Source: Actinomadura darangshiensis
Lineage (GTDB): Bacteria > Actinomycetota > Actinomycetes > Streptosporangiales > Streptosporangiaceae
Reading direction: 5' to 3'
NCBI RefSeq assembly: GCF_004349235.1
Contig: NZ_SMKY01000005.1
Span: 1 to 64,000 of the forward strand
Length of the DNA stretch: 64,000 nt
The stretch's first letter is position 1; each line of letters opens with the position of its first letter. Below, piece after piece: positions 56,079 through 64,000 of the stretch. Both the position numbers and the translations under genes were made by a program. Under the pieces are notes generated by a model, which saw only the letters and a program-made list of their open reading frames with translations, was not told the origin of the DNA and did not search any database.

Positions 56079-56176
56079 CTCCTGATGGTTGTCGCGTCAT
56101 GCTCGGCGTGCTCATCTGACCGGAGTTCGCCGCGAGGTGTCCAACAGCCGACACACCGGTGGAAGACAACCAGGAG
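56079..56176. promoter_or_regulatory. Inverted copies of the ribosome-binding regions of two divergent genes
   Basis: CTCCTGATGGTTGTC (56079-56093) and GACAACCAGGAG (56165-56176) form a long-distance inverted repeat. Each copy, read toward its gene, gives GACAACC..AGGAG directly before the start codon, so the APH and LysR genes share the same start-region element. It may be a LysR binding pair or a common translational element. Confidence 0.55.
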
Positions 56177-56182
56177 TTGTGG

Positions 56183-57118
56183 ATGGAGCTGGATCTGGGC
56201 GCGGTCCGGGCCTTTCTCGCCGTCGTCGACGACGGGCAGTTCACCGGGGCGGCCGACCGCCTCGGCATGACCCAGCAGGCCGTGTCCAAGCGGATCGCCA
56301 GGCTGGAGTCGGACCTGGGCGTCCCGCTCCTGAACCGCGCCCGCGCCGGAGCCGGGACGACCGAGGACGGTGCGGCCTTCCTCCCGCAGGCCCGAGCGCT
56401 GATCGGCCTCGCCGACCATGCCACCGCGATGCTGCGTGCACGTCACCGCGCCCTGCGCATCGACGTACTCGCCCGCGCCGCGGCCCCCGTCGACATGGTC
56501 AGGGACTTCTACGAAGCCGGCGACGCCGAGGTCGACATCGTCGTCTCCCGCGGCAGCGTCTCACGGTGGACGGCGCTCGCCGACGGCTCGGTCGACGCGG
56601 CGTTCGGCCGTGTCACCGGGCCTCTTCCGCCGGGGATCGAGCGCATCCCGGCCTGCCTGGAGCCGATCCCCATCCTGGCCGGCCGCCGGCACGGGCTGGG
56701 CAGACGCAGGCGCGTGCCGATGACCGAACTCGCGGGCCTGACGGCGTGGATGCCCGGCAACGCCCCCGGCAGCGAATGGGCCGAGTACTACCGCTTCCTC
56801 AGCGAGGAGTTCGGCGTCCGGATCGACACGTCCGGCCCGGTGTTCGGCCATGACCACATCATGGAGAAGGTCGGGGCCTCGGCGGACCTCATCACGTTCG
56901 GCAACAAGGCGCAGTATCCCGGCCACCCGGATATCGCCCAGATCTCCGTCACCGATCCCACGCCGGTCTATCCCTGGTCCCTCATGTGGCACGAGGCGAA
57001 CCGCCACCCGGCATTGCCCCGGCTCATCGCCCACGTGAAGAACCACTACCGTGCGTTCGCGACGCGGGGCCACTGGCTGCCCGCCCCTGACCGCAACCTG
57101 TTTCCAGCCATCCGCTAA
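56183..57118 (+). CDS. LysR-family regulator
   Basis: 311 residues from ATG 56183, with AGGAG six bases upstream; GTG 56159 is an alternative. The winged helix is LGAVRAFLAVVDDGQFTGAADRLGMTQQAVSKRIARLESDLGVPLLNR; the sensor domain runs to the end (GNAPGSEWAEYYRFLSEEFGVRIDTSG). Divergent from the APH-fold gene, which it may regulate. Convergent with the next gene, nine bases apart. Confidence 0.9.
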   Translation: MELDLGAVRAFLAVVDDGQFTGAADRLGMTQQAVSKRIARLESDLGVPLLNRARAGAGTTEDGAAFLPQARALIGLADHATAMLRARHRALRIDVLARAAAPVDMVRDFYEAGDAEVDIVVSRGSVSRWTALADGSVDAAFGRVTGPLPPGIERIPACLEPIPILAGRRHGLGRRRRVPMTELAGLTAWMPGNAPGSEWAEYYRFLSEEFGVRIDTSGPVFGHDHIMEKVGASADLITFGNKAQYPGHPDIAQISVTDPTPVYPWSLMWHEANRHPALPRLIAHVKNHYRAFATRGHWLPAPDRNLFPAIR

Positions 57119-57126
57119 GAGCTTGC

Positions 57127-58029
57127 TCAGTCGGTATCCGACTCCAGCAAGGTGATTCCGATGACGACGCTGCGGAACGGGTCGCCGACCGCCGAGTTCT
57201 CCGATTCGCCGGCCAGGCACAGTGCCAGCAGCCGGATCGCGGTGGCCTTGTCGGCCGTGGCCGGTTCCCGTCCGGCGAACACCGGGCCCCCGATCTCTTC
57301 GAGGCGGATTGCGGCCTGCCGCGCCCATGTGCTCGGTGCCGTGCCGTCGAGCGCCCGCCGTCCAGTGCGGACAAGGGCGGCCAGATCCCCGGCGGCCGCC
57401 TCGTTGCCGCGCGCCAGCCGGACGCATGCCGCGTCGTGCAGGACGCCGGCGACCCGGCGGCGCCACGCGCGCTCAGGCTCCCGGCTGAACAGGTAGTGGC
57501 GGGCCTGGTAGTACATGCCCCGTTCGAAGACACGGTCGAGGGCGCGGTCCAGCAGCAGCGACCCGGACTGCCCGCTCCCCAGATCCGCGGGCAGTGCACG
57601 CTGGGCATCGCGGACGCTGCCCCTCTCCGCTTCCCACTCGTCGCCCCGCTTGTCGGCTCGCTCCCTGTCAATGGCGATATCGGGGTCGGTGGCCAGCGAG
57701 TACCTCGCGTAGGCGTCGCCCTCGCTTCTGACGGCCGAGCTCAGCCGATCAGTCGCGGTGATCGCGGGGGTGAGGTCGCGGTCGACCTTGTGGGTGGGGG
57801 CCAGCACGCGGGCCAGGTTCCGTGTTGCCGCGCCCGCCTCCTCCAGTTCGTCCCGGCAGTCGGCGGCCATGTCCTTCGCCACCCAGAGCGAATGGCCGGA
57901 GCGGTGGTGCCGGACGTTCAGCACCGCGCGGACCAGCAGTATCCGCGCGAGGAGCGGCGCCACCCGATCGACATCGCCGGCGATGTGACCGGCGAGCGTC
58001 CCGCGGTCGATTCCACCCGGTCGATCCAC
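57127..58029 (-). CDS. Hypothetical helical protein
   Basis: 300 residues, mostly alpha-helical and rich in Arg, Ala, Asp and Glu; no membrane helix, no signal peptide. Segments such as RRVAGVLHDAACVRLARGNEAAAGDLAALV look like tetratricopeptide-type helix pairs. No family is recognised. The gene faces the LysR gene and starts 127 bases from the TetR gene behind it. Confidence 0.6.
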   Translation of the reverse strand: MDRPGGIDRGTLAGHIAGDVDRVAPLLARILLVRAVLNVRHHRSGHSLWVAKDMAADCRDELEEAGAATRNLARVLAPTHKVDRDLTPAITATDRLSSAVRSEGDAYARYSLATDPDIAIDRERADKRGDEWEAERGSVRDAQRALPADLGSGQSGSLLLDRALDRVFERGMYYQARHYLFSREPERAWRRRVAGVLHDAACVRLARGNEAAAGDLAALVRTGRRALDGTAPSTWARQAAIRLEEIGGPVFAGREPATADKATAIRLLALCLAGESENSAVGDPFRSVVIGITLLESDTD

Positions 58030-58104
58030 AAGGGGCTCCCGTCCGCTGGGCGAACCGCGCTCCCGAAGTCTAACGATCAGGCCGGCAGCGACCCGTCCAA
58101 AATA

Positions 58105-58137
58105 TTGCTAAACCAGAAAATTTGCTGATTCAGAAAG
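58105..58137. promoter_or_regulatory. Direct-repeat element before the TetR/MFS pair
   Basis: TTGCTAAACCAGAAAA (58105-58120) and TTGCTGATTCAGAAAG (58122-58137) match in 12 of 16 positions at a 17-base period, in an AT-rich stretch right before the TetR start at 58157. It is a possible operator and -35 region. Confidence 0.5.
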
Positions 58138-58156
58138 AATTTTGTAGCGTGCGGGC

Positions 58157-58819
58157 ATGGCCGACGATCGTGCACGCGAAGACCGCCCGCAGCCCGGGCT
58201 GCGGGAAAGGAAGAAGCAGGCGACCCGGGAGGCGCTGACACTGGCGGCGGTGCGGCTGGCCATCGAGCGCGGGCTGGAGAACGTGCGTGTCGAGGACATC
58301 GCCGCCGAGGTTCGAGTGTCGACGCGGACCTTCAACAACTACTTCGCCGGCAAGTACGAGGCACTCGCGGCGCGTCACGTCGACCGGATGCGGCGATCGG
58401 CCCGGGAACTGCGGGAACGCCCGGCCAGTGAACCACTGTGGGAAGCGATCACGCACGCGGTCCTCGCACCGCTGGCGGACTCGGGCAGGGCGCACGACAG
58501 CCCGGCTCCGGACACGCTCGCCGCCATCCGGCTGATCGCCGGCGAGCCGGTCCTCCAGGCCGAGGCGCTGAGGGCCGGCATGGCGGCCGACGACGAGTTC
58601 ACCGCGGCGGTCGCCGAGCGCACCGGAACCGACATCGATCGCGACCTGTTCCCGCGGCTGGTCGCAGCCGCGGTGGCGGCCGCCGTCCACGTGGCCACCG
58701 ATCAGTGGCTGCGGACCGATCCGCCGGCCCCGCTCACACCACTGTTGCGGGAGGCGCTGGGGCAGCTCGCCGCCGGCCTGCCGATCCCGCCCGCCGATCC
58801 GGATCGGCAGGACCGATGA
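58157..58819 (+). CDS. TetR-family regulator of the MFS pump
   Basis: 220 residues. The helix-turn-helix is GLENVRVEDIAAEVRVSTRTFNNYFAGKYEAL; RSTFNNYF-type recognition helices are typical of regulators of EmrB/QacA pumps. The C-terminal part resembles the TetR_C_17 group. Its stop overlaps the MFS start (ATGA), so both are made from one message. Confidence 0.9.
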   Translation: MADDRAREDRPQPGLRERKKQATREALTLAAVRLAIERGLENVRVEDIAAEVRVSTRTFNNYFAGKYEALAARHVDRMRRSARELRERPASEPLWEAITHAVLAPLADSGRAHDSPAPDTLAAIRLIAGEPVLQAEALRAGMAADDEFTAAVAERTGTDIDRDLFPRLVAAAVAAAVHVATDQWLRTDPPAPLTPLLREALGQLAAGLPIPPADPDRQDR

Positions 58820-60282
58820 AAACCTCCACCACAGGCACCACCCAAGCAGTCGGCGGACGCCTGCCCGCCCGCCTCGTCACCCTCATGATCACGGTCGCGC
58901 TGGGGTCGATCATGATGCAGATGGACGCGACGATGACCAACATCGCCTACAACACCCTGCTCAAGGAGTTCGACACGTCACTGCTCACCATCCAGTGGAT
59001 CACCACCGGCTATCTGCTGGCGATGGCGGCGGTGATGGCCCTGTGCGGCTGGGCCCTGGACCGCTTCGGCGCCCGGACCATGTGGATCACCAGCATCGCC
59101 GTGTTCCTCCTCGGGTCGGTGCTGTGCGGCATCGCCTGGGACGCGCCCGCTCTCATCGCGTTCCGCCTCGTCCAGGGACTGGGCGGCGGCATGGTCCTCC
59201 CCCTGGGCATGGCGATCCTCGCCCAAGAGGCCGGCCCATCACGGCTGGGTCGCGTCATGGGCGTGATGGGGGTCCCCTCGGCCCTGGGCCCGGTGCTGGG
59301 TCCGGTGCTGGGCGGCGTCATCGTCGACGACTGGAACTGGCGCTGGATCTTCTTCATCAACGTTCCGGTGTGCGTCGCCGCCGTCGTGCTCGCCTGGCGG
59401 ACCATGCCGACCAGGAGGTCACCGAACGCCGGACGGCTCGACGTCCTCGGCCTGCTGCTGCTGTCCCCCGGCTGCGCCGTGGTGGTCTTCGCGCTCACCG
59501 AGGCCGGCAGGTACGGATCGTTCGCCGACCGGCACGTCGTGCTCCCGCTGGTCATCGGCTTCGCCCTGCTCACGGCGTTCTCCGTGCACGCGCTGCGCAC
59601 CGACGCCCCGATCCTGGATCTGCGGCTGCTGAAGGTCCGCAGCTTCCTGTCCTCATCCACCGTGCTGTTCTTCGCCAGCGTCGCCCTGTTCGGTGCGGTG
59701 GGGGTCCTGCCGCTCTACTACCAGCAGGCTCGCGGGCACAGCGTGCTGGAGGCCGGGCTCCTGCTGGCTCCGCAGGGTCTCGGCATGGCCGTCTCCCTGT
59801 TCGCCGTCGGCAGGCTCGCCGACAGGGCGGCCCCCCGGCTGCTGGTCAGCTGCGGACTGACGCTCACCGCCGCGGGTTCGATCGTGTTCACGCAACTCGG
59901 GACGCACACCGACGAGGTGCTGCTCAGCGGCGCGCTTGTGCTCAGCGGCGCCGGTATCGGCATGGTCATGGTCCCCGCGATGGCCGCCGCGATCCGCGAC
60001 ATACCGGGAGCGGCGATCCCGCGGGCGAGCGCGGCGAACCGGATCATCATGCAGCTCGGGTCCTCGTTCGGCTCGGCCGTCCTCATCATCGTGCTGCAGA
60101 ACCGCATCAACCATCTCATCGACACCAAGAGCATCACGCCCGACGGCCTGGCCGGCGCCTACGGGCACACGTTCTGGTGGGTCCTGGGCTTCGCCGCCAT
60201 CTCCATCGTGCTCACACTGCTCATGCCGGCCCGCCCGCCACAGCAGCAGCGCAGCGTCGACGCCACGGTCCCCATCGCCTGA
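58816..60282 (+). CDS. MFS transporter, EmrB/QacA (DHA2) family
   Basis: 488 residues, 14 membrane helices. DHA2 marks: LGSIMMQMDATMTNIAYNTLL (motif D region), TGYLLAMAAVMALCGWALDRFGARTM (motif A), LVQGLGGGMVLPLGMAIL, and GVMGVPSALGPVLGPVLGGVI (motif C of drug/H+ antiporters). Export of toxic compounds in exchange for protons. ATG 58816 overlaps the TetR stop. Confidence 0.93.
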   Translation: MKTSTTGTTQAVGGRLPARLVTLMITVALGSIMMQMDATMTNIAYNTLLKEFDTSLLTIQWITTGYLLAMAAVMALCGWALDRFGARTMWITSIAVFLLGSVLCGIAWDAPALIAFRLVQGLGGGMVLPLGMAILAQEAGPSRLGRVMGVMGVPSALGPVLGPVLGGVIVDDWNWRWIFFINVPVCVAAVVLAWRTMPTRRSPNAGRLDVLGLLLLSPGCAVVVFALTEAGRYGSFADRHVVLPLVIGFALLTAFSVHALRTDAPILDLRLLKVRSFLSSSTVLFFASVALFGAVGVLPLYYQQARGHSVLEAGLLLAPQGLGMAVSLFAVGRLADRAAPRLLVSCGLTLTAAGSIVFTQLGTHTDEVLLSGALVLSGAGIGMVMVPAMAAAIRDIPGAAIPRASAANRIIMQLGSSFGSAVLIIVLQNRINHLIDTKSITPDGLAGAYGHTFWWVLGFAAISIVLTLLMPARPPQQQRSVDATVPIA

Positions 60283-60292
60283 GACCTTCCGG

Positions 60293-60844
60293 TCAGCGGC
60301 GTCCGCCGAACTCCCAGGGGTGGACCTCGATCGACGCGTATCGGTCCTCGGTGAGGACGGCGCCTGCCTTGTGCTCGTCCGAGGCGCGGACCAGTGCCGC
60401 CGTCCCCACCCAGGTGGCGCCGTCGTCCGACAGCAGGGGCCCGTAAGCGATCAGGTCGTCTCGCCCGGACGGGACGGCGAGGTCGGCGGCCTCCCCTGCG
60501 CCGAAGCCCAGCACCAGGAACCGGCGGCCGTCCGTCCGCCCGCCGGGGAAGTCCCACATCGTGCGGCCCAGCTTGTTGCGCCACCGGCGCAGCAGCACGT
60601 CCCGGTACACGCCGGCCTGGTAGCCGGGCTCCTCGAAGGCGAACGCGCGGGCGGCGGACGCGTCCGGAAGGTCGACGATGTGCACGCTGCCGGTGGCCGT
60701 CTCGGCGTCATCGGCCATCAGGGTCGGGCCCCGGGCGATCAGCTCCTTCGCGAACCGGTCCATGTAGGACCAGTGCTCTTCCAGCAGCTCGTAGCGCAGC
60801 GGCATCGAGCCGGGCCGGTCGCGGTGGTAGACGAAGAACTCCAT
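60293..60844 (-). CDS. YCII-related protein
   Basis: 183 residues from Met at 60844 (MEFFVYHRDRPGSMPLRYEL). The first 95 residues are a YciI-like domain: HWSYMDRFAKELIARGPTLMADD, then GSVHIVDLPDASAARAFAFEEPG and AGVYRDVLLRRW. A second, similar half follows (FLVLGFGAGEA ... AAIVRASDEHKAGAV-like pattern), so the protein may be a tandem of two such folds. No function is known for most of the family. Confidence 0.75.
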   Translation of the reverse strand: MEFFVYHRDRPGSMPLRYELLEEHWSYMDRFAKELIARGPTLMADDAETATGSVHIVDLPDASAARAFAFEEPGYQAGVYRDVLLRRWRNKLGRTMWDFPGGRTDGRRFLVLGFGAGEAADLAVPSGRDDLIAYGPLLSDDGATWVGTAALVRASDEHKAGAVLTEDRYASIEVHPWEFGGRR

Positions 60845-60915
60845 GTGCCCAGTCTTCACCACCCGGCCCGCACAAGATCACGTTCTCGGCGGTGTCGGCC
60901 GGGCGGCCCTCCTGG

Positions 60916-61917
60916 TCAGACGGTGGGGTTCACGCCCGCCGCGGCGAGGACCTCGCGGTGCTCCCGGTACAGCGCGTCGAAGGCGGCGGTCTCGGCGTCG
61001 TCGTCCTCCCGCGTGAACGCCGGCGGCCCGTCGCCGGTCAGGTCGTCCGGGTCGAACTCGGCGCGGTAGACGATCGTGGCGTTGCCCTCCAGGATCGGCT
61101 GCCACCGGCCGTCCCGCTCCCGCAGCCACGACCGGGCGACACCGCCCGGGTTGCGCACGCGCACCGGTACGTCCGGCGCGATCCGGCCGAGCCTCGACAG
61201 CACCGCGCGGGACGCCACGACGCCGGAGCCGCAGCTCTGCGTCAGCCCGGCGCCGCGCTCGTACGTCTGCGCGTAGACCTCGGACATGTCCGCGCTCAGC
61301 GGCAGGACGAAGCTGACGTTCGCCCCGAGCGGGAACACTTCCGGCGTGTCCGCCACCCGCAGGCCGGTCTTCACCAGGTCGCCTTCGTCATAGGCGTCGA
61401 TGACGCTGACCAGGTGCGAGTTCGGCACGGCCACCGCGCTCACCGGCAGCGACGCGTGGTAGGCCGTCAGAGCCTGGTCGATCATCGGGGCCGCGGCGCC
61501 GGCGACGATCGGGTCGGACGGGGAGAAATCGACCGGCGGCAGCTCCACCGCGGTCTGCCGCACGCCGTGCGGCGTCAGGCCCGCGTCGCGCACCGTGAAG
61601 GAGTAGGGGCCGGTGTGCAGGACGACCTGCTCGGCGCCGTAGCGGTCCAGCAGCAGCCTGCCCGCCCCGCGCATCCCGTTGCCGCAGAGCAGCGCCGGGG
61701 AGCCGTCCGGGTTGAAGAACCAGGCGCGTCCCGTCCCGTCACCGTCGTCGGCGACGAAGTACACGCCGTCCGAGCCCAGGCCGAGGCGGCGATCGCAGAG
61801 CCGCTCCACCGCCCGGGTGAGCCGTCCGCCCGGAAAGCGCTCATCGGGCGCGCCCTCGATGACCAGGATGTCGTTACGACTCCCGTGGATCTTGGTGACC
61901 GGCAACTGTGACATCAC
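60916..61917 (-). CDS. Diaminopimelate epimerase-like protein
   Basis: 333 residues. DapF-fold with both catalytic cysteine motifs: LLCGNGMRGAGR (about 79-90) and TQSCGSGVVASR (about 230-241; standard DapF has TxxCGTG). Opening KIHGSRNDILVI corresponds to the standard KxHGxGNDF. It is about 50 residues longer than lysine-pathway DapF, with an acidic C-terminal tail. No lysine-pathway neighbours, so it is probably a paralogue acting on another amino acid; the housekeeping dapF should lie elsewhere. Confidence 0.8.
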   Translation of the reverse strand: MMSQLPVTKIHGSRNDILVIEGAPDERFPGGRLTRAVERLCDRRLGLGSDGVYFVADDGDGTGRAWFFNPDGSPALLCGNGMRGAGRLLLDRYGAEQVVLHTGPYSFTVRDAGLTPHGVRQTAVELPPVDFSPSDPIVAGAAAPMIDQALTAYHASLPVSAVAVPNSHLVSVIDAYDEGDLVKTGLRVADTPEVFPLGANVSFVLPLSADMSEVYAQTYERGAGLTQSCGSGVVASRAVLSRLGRIAPDVPVRVRNPGGVARSWLRERDGRWQPILEGNATIVYRAEFDPDDLTGDGPPAFTREDDDAETAAFDALYREHREVLAAAGVNPTV

Positions 61918-62075
61918 GGCTTTCTGTGGTGATCCGCCTGCTCATCCCTGACCTGCCCATGCTATCCGGGCCGCGGACGGCCCCGCCGTCCCGGACCAGC
62001 CGGAAGGCCCCCCCGGCAGCGGCCCTCCGCGATCCGCATTTGCGCCCAGGCCGAGCCGACGCCGATCCTTCCGGC

Positions 62076-62993
62076 ATGACCTCGAACACCACCACCACCG
62101 CGGCGGCGTCCGGCACCTGGACGCTGGGCGACATGGTCGTCAACCGGATCGGACTGGGCGCGATGCGGCTGCCGCAGACCGGCACGGCCCTGGTCCCGGA
62201 CGCCGTGCCGCGCGACCGCGGGCAGGCGATCGCGGTGCTGCGGCGGGCGGTCGAGCTCGGCGTGAACCACATCGACACCGCCGCCTTCTACTTCTCGTCG
62301 CTGCGGTCGGCGAACGAGCTGGTCAACAGCGCCCTGGCCCCTTATCCGGACGGTCTGCTGGTCGCCACCAAGGTCGGCCCGGCCCGCGATGCGGCCGGCC
62401 GGTGGGCGCCGCACGCGATGACGCCGGAGGCGTTGCGCGGCCAGGTCGAGGAGAACCTCCGCCAGCTCGGCCGCGACCACCTGGACCTGGTCTACCTGCG
62501 CATCGTCCACGATCACGACCGATTCGCCGAACGCTTCGGCGCGCTCGCCGAACTGCGCCGGGCCGGGCTCATCCGTCACCTCGGGCTGTCCAACATCCTC
62601 CCGCGCCACCTCGAAGAGGCGCGGGCCATCGCACCGGTCGTCTGCGTCCAGAACCCGTACGGCATCGGCGCGTTCCCCGAGCAGGATCAGGTGCAGCGCC
62701 TCTGCGGCGAACAGGGGATCGCGTTCGTCCCGTTCTACTCAATGGCGGGCACCCGACGCGAGGACGGAGCGTCGGGCGACGACGAACCCGCGATCAACGT
62801 CATCGCGCGGGCGCACGAGGCGTCCACCGCGCAGATCAGGCTGGCCTGGACGCTTCACAAGGGCGCGCATGTACTGGCGATTCCCGGCACCGGCGACCCC
62901 GTCCACCTGGAGCAGAACATCGCCGCCGGAGCGATCCGCCTTACCGAAGACGAGCTCGCCCAGCTGAACGCCCTGCACGACCGGACGGTCTAG
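62076..62993 (+). CDS. Aldo/keto reductase
   Basis: 305 residues from ATG 62076 (MTSNTTTTAAASGTW). TIM-barrel reductase: GLGAMRLPQTG, HIDTAAFYFSS (catalytic Asp and Tyr), LLVATKVGP (Lys) and DLVYLRIVHDHD, in which Arg stands at the place of the usual His, as in YdbC/PdxI-type members that act on pyridoxal. Cofactor end IAIPGTGDPVHLEQNI-like. The last four bases overlap the convergent PAP2 gene. Confidence 0.88.
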   Translation: MTSNTTTTAAASGTWTLGDMVVNRIGLGAMRLPQTGTALVPDAVPRDRGQAIAVLRRAVELGVNHIDTAAFYFSSLRSANELVNSALAPYPDGLLVATKVGPARDAAGRWAPHAMTPEALRGQVEENLRQLGRDHLDLVYLRIVHDHDRFAERFGALAELRRAGLIRHLGLSNILPRHLEEARAIAPVVCVQNPYGIGAFPEQDQVQRLCGEQGIAFVPFYSMAGTRREDGASGDDEPAINVIARAHEASTAQIRLAWTLHKGAHVLAIPGTGDPVHLEQNIAAGAIRLTEDELAQLNALHDRTV

Positions 62994-63634
62994 CGCCGGT
63001 TCGCGAAGGGGTCGAGGACGATCAGGCCGTGGAGCAGGATCGGGCCGAGGGCGAGGCTGAAGAGGCAGTCGGTGAGCCAGTGCTCGTCGGCCACCGTGAG
63101 GGCCGTCGCCGCGACCGCGCCCGCCACCACCGCGATGGTCCGGCGGCGGCCCGCCGGCAGTCTCGGGCGGACGGCGGGAAACGCGACCACCAGCAGTTCG
63201 AGAATGACCCACCCGAGCGCGAACGCGTTGAGAGTGTGCCCCGACGGATACGCGTCCCCGTGCGTGAACAGCACATCGGTGTCACCGAACGGATACGTCC
63301 TGGGGAACACCTCCTTCAAGGCGACCTGCAGCAGCGACAGCCCGCCCACGATCACCGCGGCCATCAGCGGACAGCGCCAGGAACGCCCGCGGACCCCGGC
63401 GACGACGGCGACCGGGGCCATCACCGCGACCAGGTCACCGCGCTGGCCGAGCTTGGTGACCGCGTGCGCCGTCGCGTGGAGGCCGCCCGTGACGTGCGCG
63501 TCGCAGAACTCGTGGACGGCGAAGTCGAGATGGCGGAGCGGGCCGTCCAGCAGCACGTCCACCGTGACCAGCACCATGACCGCCATCAGCGGCCCGTACC
63601 AGCGCTTCGCCACACACCGGACATTCCCGGCCAA
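62990..63634 (-). CDS. PAP2-family phosphatase-like membrane protein
   Basis: 214 residues, six membrane helices. The acid-phosphatase motifs lie in order: KEVFPRTYP (in place of KxxxxxxRP), DAYPSGHTLNAFALG (PSGH), and ADEHWLTDCLFSLALG (in place of SRxxxxxHxxxD, with His-x-x-x-Asp kept). It probably removes phosphate from a lipid at the outer membrane face, such as phosphatidate or undecaprenyl pyrophosphate. Some residues deviate, so activity is not certain. Confidence 0.82.
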   Translation of the reverse strand: MAGNVRCVAKRWYGPLMAVMVLVTVDVLLDGPLRHLDFAVHEFCDAHVTGGLHATAHAVTKLGQRGDLVAVMAPVAVVAGVRGRSWRCPLMAAVIVGGLSLLQVALKEVFPRTYPFGDTDVLFTHGDAYPSGHTLNAFALGWVILELLVVAFPAVRPRLPAGRRRTIAVVAGAVAATALTVADEHWLTDCLFSLALGPILLHGLIVLDPFANRR

Positions 63635-63648
63635 CGCGCCGGGCTACA

Positions 63649-64000
63649 TCACCCGGGCGTGAGGATGGCACGACCCCGCACCCGCCCGGCGTCCAGGTCG
63701 TCGATCGCCGACTGGAAGTCGTCCAGGGCGTACTTCACCGTGTGCAGCGTGACCGAGCCGCGCGCCGCCAGCGCCATCAGGTCGGCCAGGTCGTTGTACG
63801 ACCCGACGAGGTTGCCGATGAAGCTGATCTCCGCGGAGATGATGTCGATCGTGGGGACGTCGATGTTCTCGCCGTAGCCGACCACGTGGTACTCGCCCGC
63901 CTGCCGCAGCATCCGCACGCCCTCCGCGGTCGCGCCGCCCTCGCCGACGAAGTCGACGACCGCCTCGGCGCCCTCACCGCCGGTCAGGTCGAGGACCTTC
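63649..64000 (-). CDS. NAD(P)-dependent alcohol dehydrogenase, C-terminal part
   Basis: The last 117 residues of a medium-chain dehydrogenase; the gene runs off the right edge. The end of the Rossmann domain (LDLTGGEGAEAVVDFVGEGGATAEGVRMLRQAGEYHVVGYG) is followed by the catalytic-domain tail (GNLVGSYNDLADLMALAARGSVTLHTVKYALDDFQSAIDDL). The Zn-binding N-terminal domain is outside the window. The GSYNDLADLM segment is typical of actinobacterial zinc alcohol dehydrogenases. Confidence 0.88.
   Translation of the reverse strand, partial: KVLDLTGGEGAEAVVDFVGEGGATAEGVRMLRQAGEYHVVGYGENIDVPTIDIISAEISFIGNLVGSYNDLADLMALAARGSVTLHTVKYALDDFQSAIDDLDAGRVRGRAILTPG

Overview
The window is very GC-rich, with dense overlapping genes, many GTG starts, an F420-pathway gene and class-II-type housekeeping order. 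This points to a filamentous actinobacterium; the gene set fits Thermomonosporaceae (Actinomadura-like) best, but the genus is an inference. The first 39 bases are not genomic: positions 7-39 are an Illumina Nextera adapter, so the left edge is a contig end and recG is cut there.

Core backbone. recG, a DAK2-type kinase, rpmB, thiD, thiL, an Lrp-type sensor and a DUF3515 lipoprotein (1-6.6 kb) continue after a gap with ddl, gpsA, an acyltransferase, fbiD/cofC, a cold-shock-like protein, hup, leuD, leuC and an NdgR-type IclR regulator (24.9-32.7 kb). In Streptomyces these form one nearly continuous block. Here about 18 kb lies between DUF3515 and ddl.

Inserted 6.6-24.9 kb. This holds a sterol 14-alpha-demethylase (CYP51) locus whose gene order matches Mycobacterium tuberculosis Rv0763c-Rv0771: ferredoxin, cyp51, SDR, CYP123-like P450 and TetR on the minus strand; aldehyde dehydrogenase, SDR, beta-hydroxyacid dehydrogenase and a carboxymuconolactone-decarboxylase-like protein on the plus strand. 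The two arms are separated by about 8.2 kb carrying a WD40 protein kinase with an apparent 4-nt frameshift, three tRNA genes, a second kinase, an MFS exporter with TetR, and an enoyl-CoA hydratase. The facing start regions of the two arms share a 26-nt promoter/operator block (23 of 26 identical) in which the GTG start codon sits inside a palindrome. This suggests two leaderless promoters controlled by the same TetR. Two of the tRNAs have leucine anticodons (GAG, CAG) on class I bodies without the long variable arm expected of tRNA-Leu.

32.8-42.5 kb: regulators, two DUF202 membrane proteins, a dehydrogenase-RidA fusion, a SAM-hydrolysing enzyme next to a polar amino acid ABC transporter, a Nudix hydrolase, an alternative-oxidase-like protein, and a MarR/epimerase divergent pair with two operator-like palindromes.

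42.5-49.9 kb: a compact complex-I-like operon (nuoA, a degenerate NuoB/NuoD-like fusion, nuoH, J, K, L, M, N). It has no NADH-oxidising subunits and no recognisable iron-sulphur subunits.

49.9-64 kb: accessory genes. These include XRE/membrane, ArsR/MMPL, APH/LysR and TetR/MFS pairs, a DapF-like epimerase, an aldo/keto reductase, a PAP2 protein and the 3' part of an alcohol dehydrogenase running off the right edge. I saw no transposase, integrase or CRISPR array.
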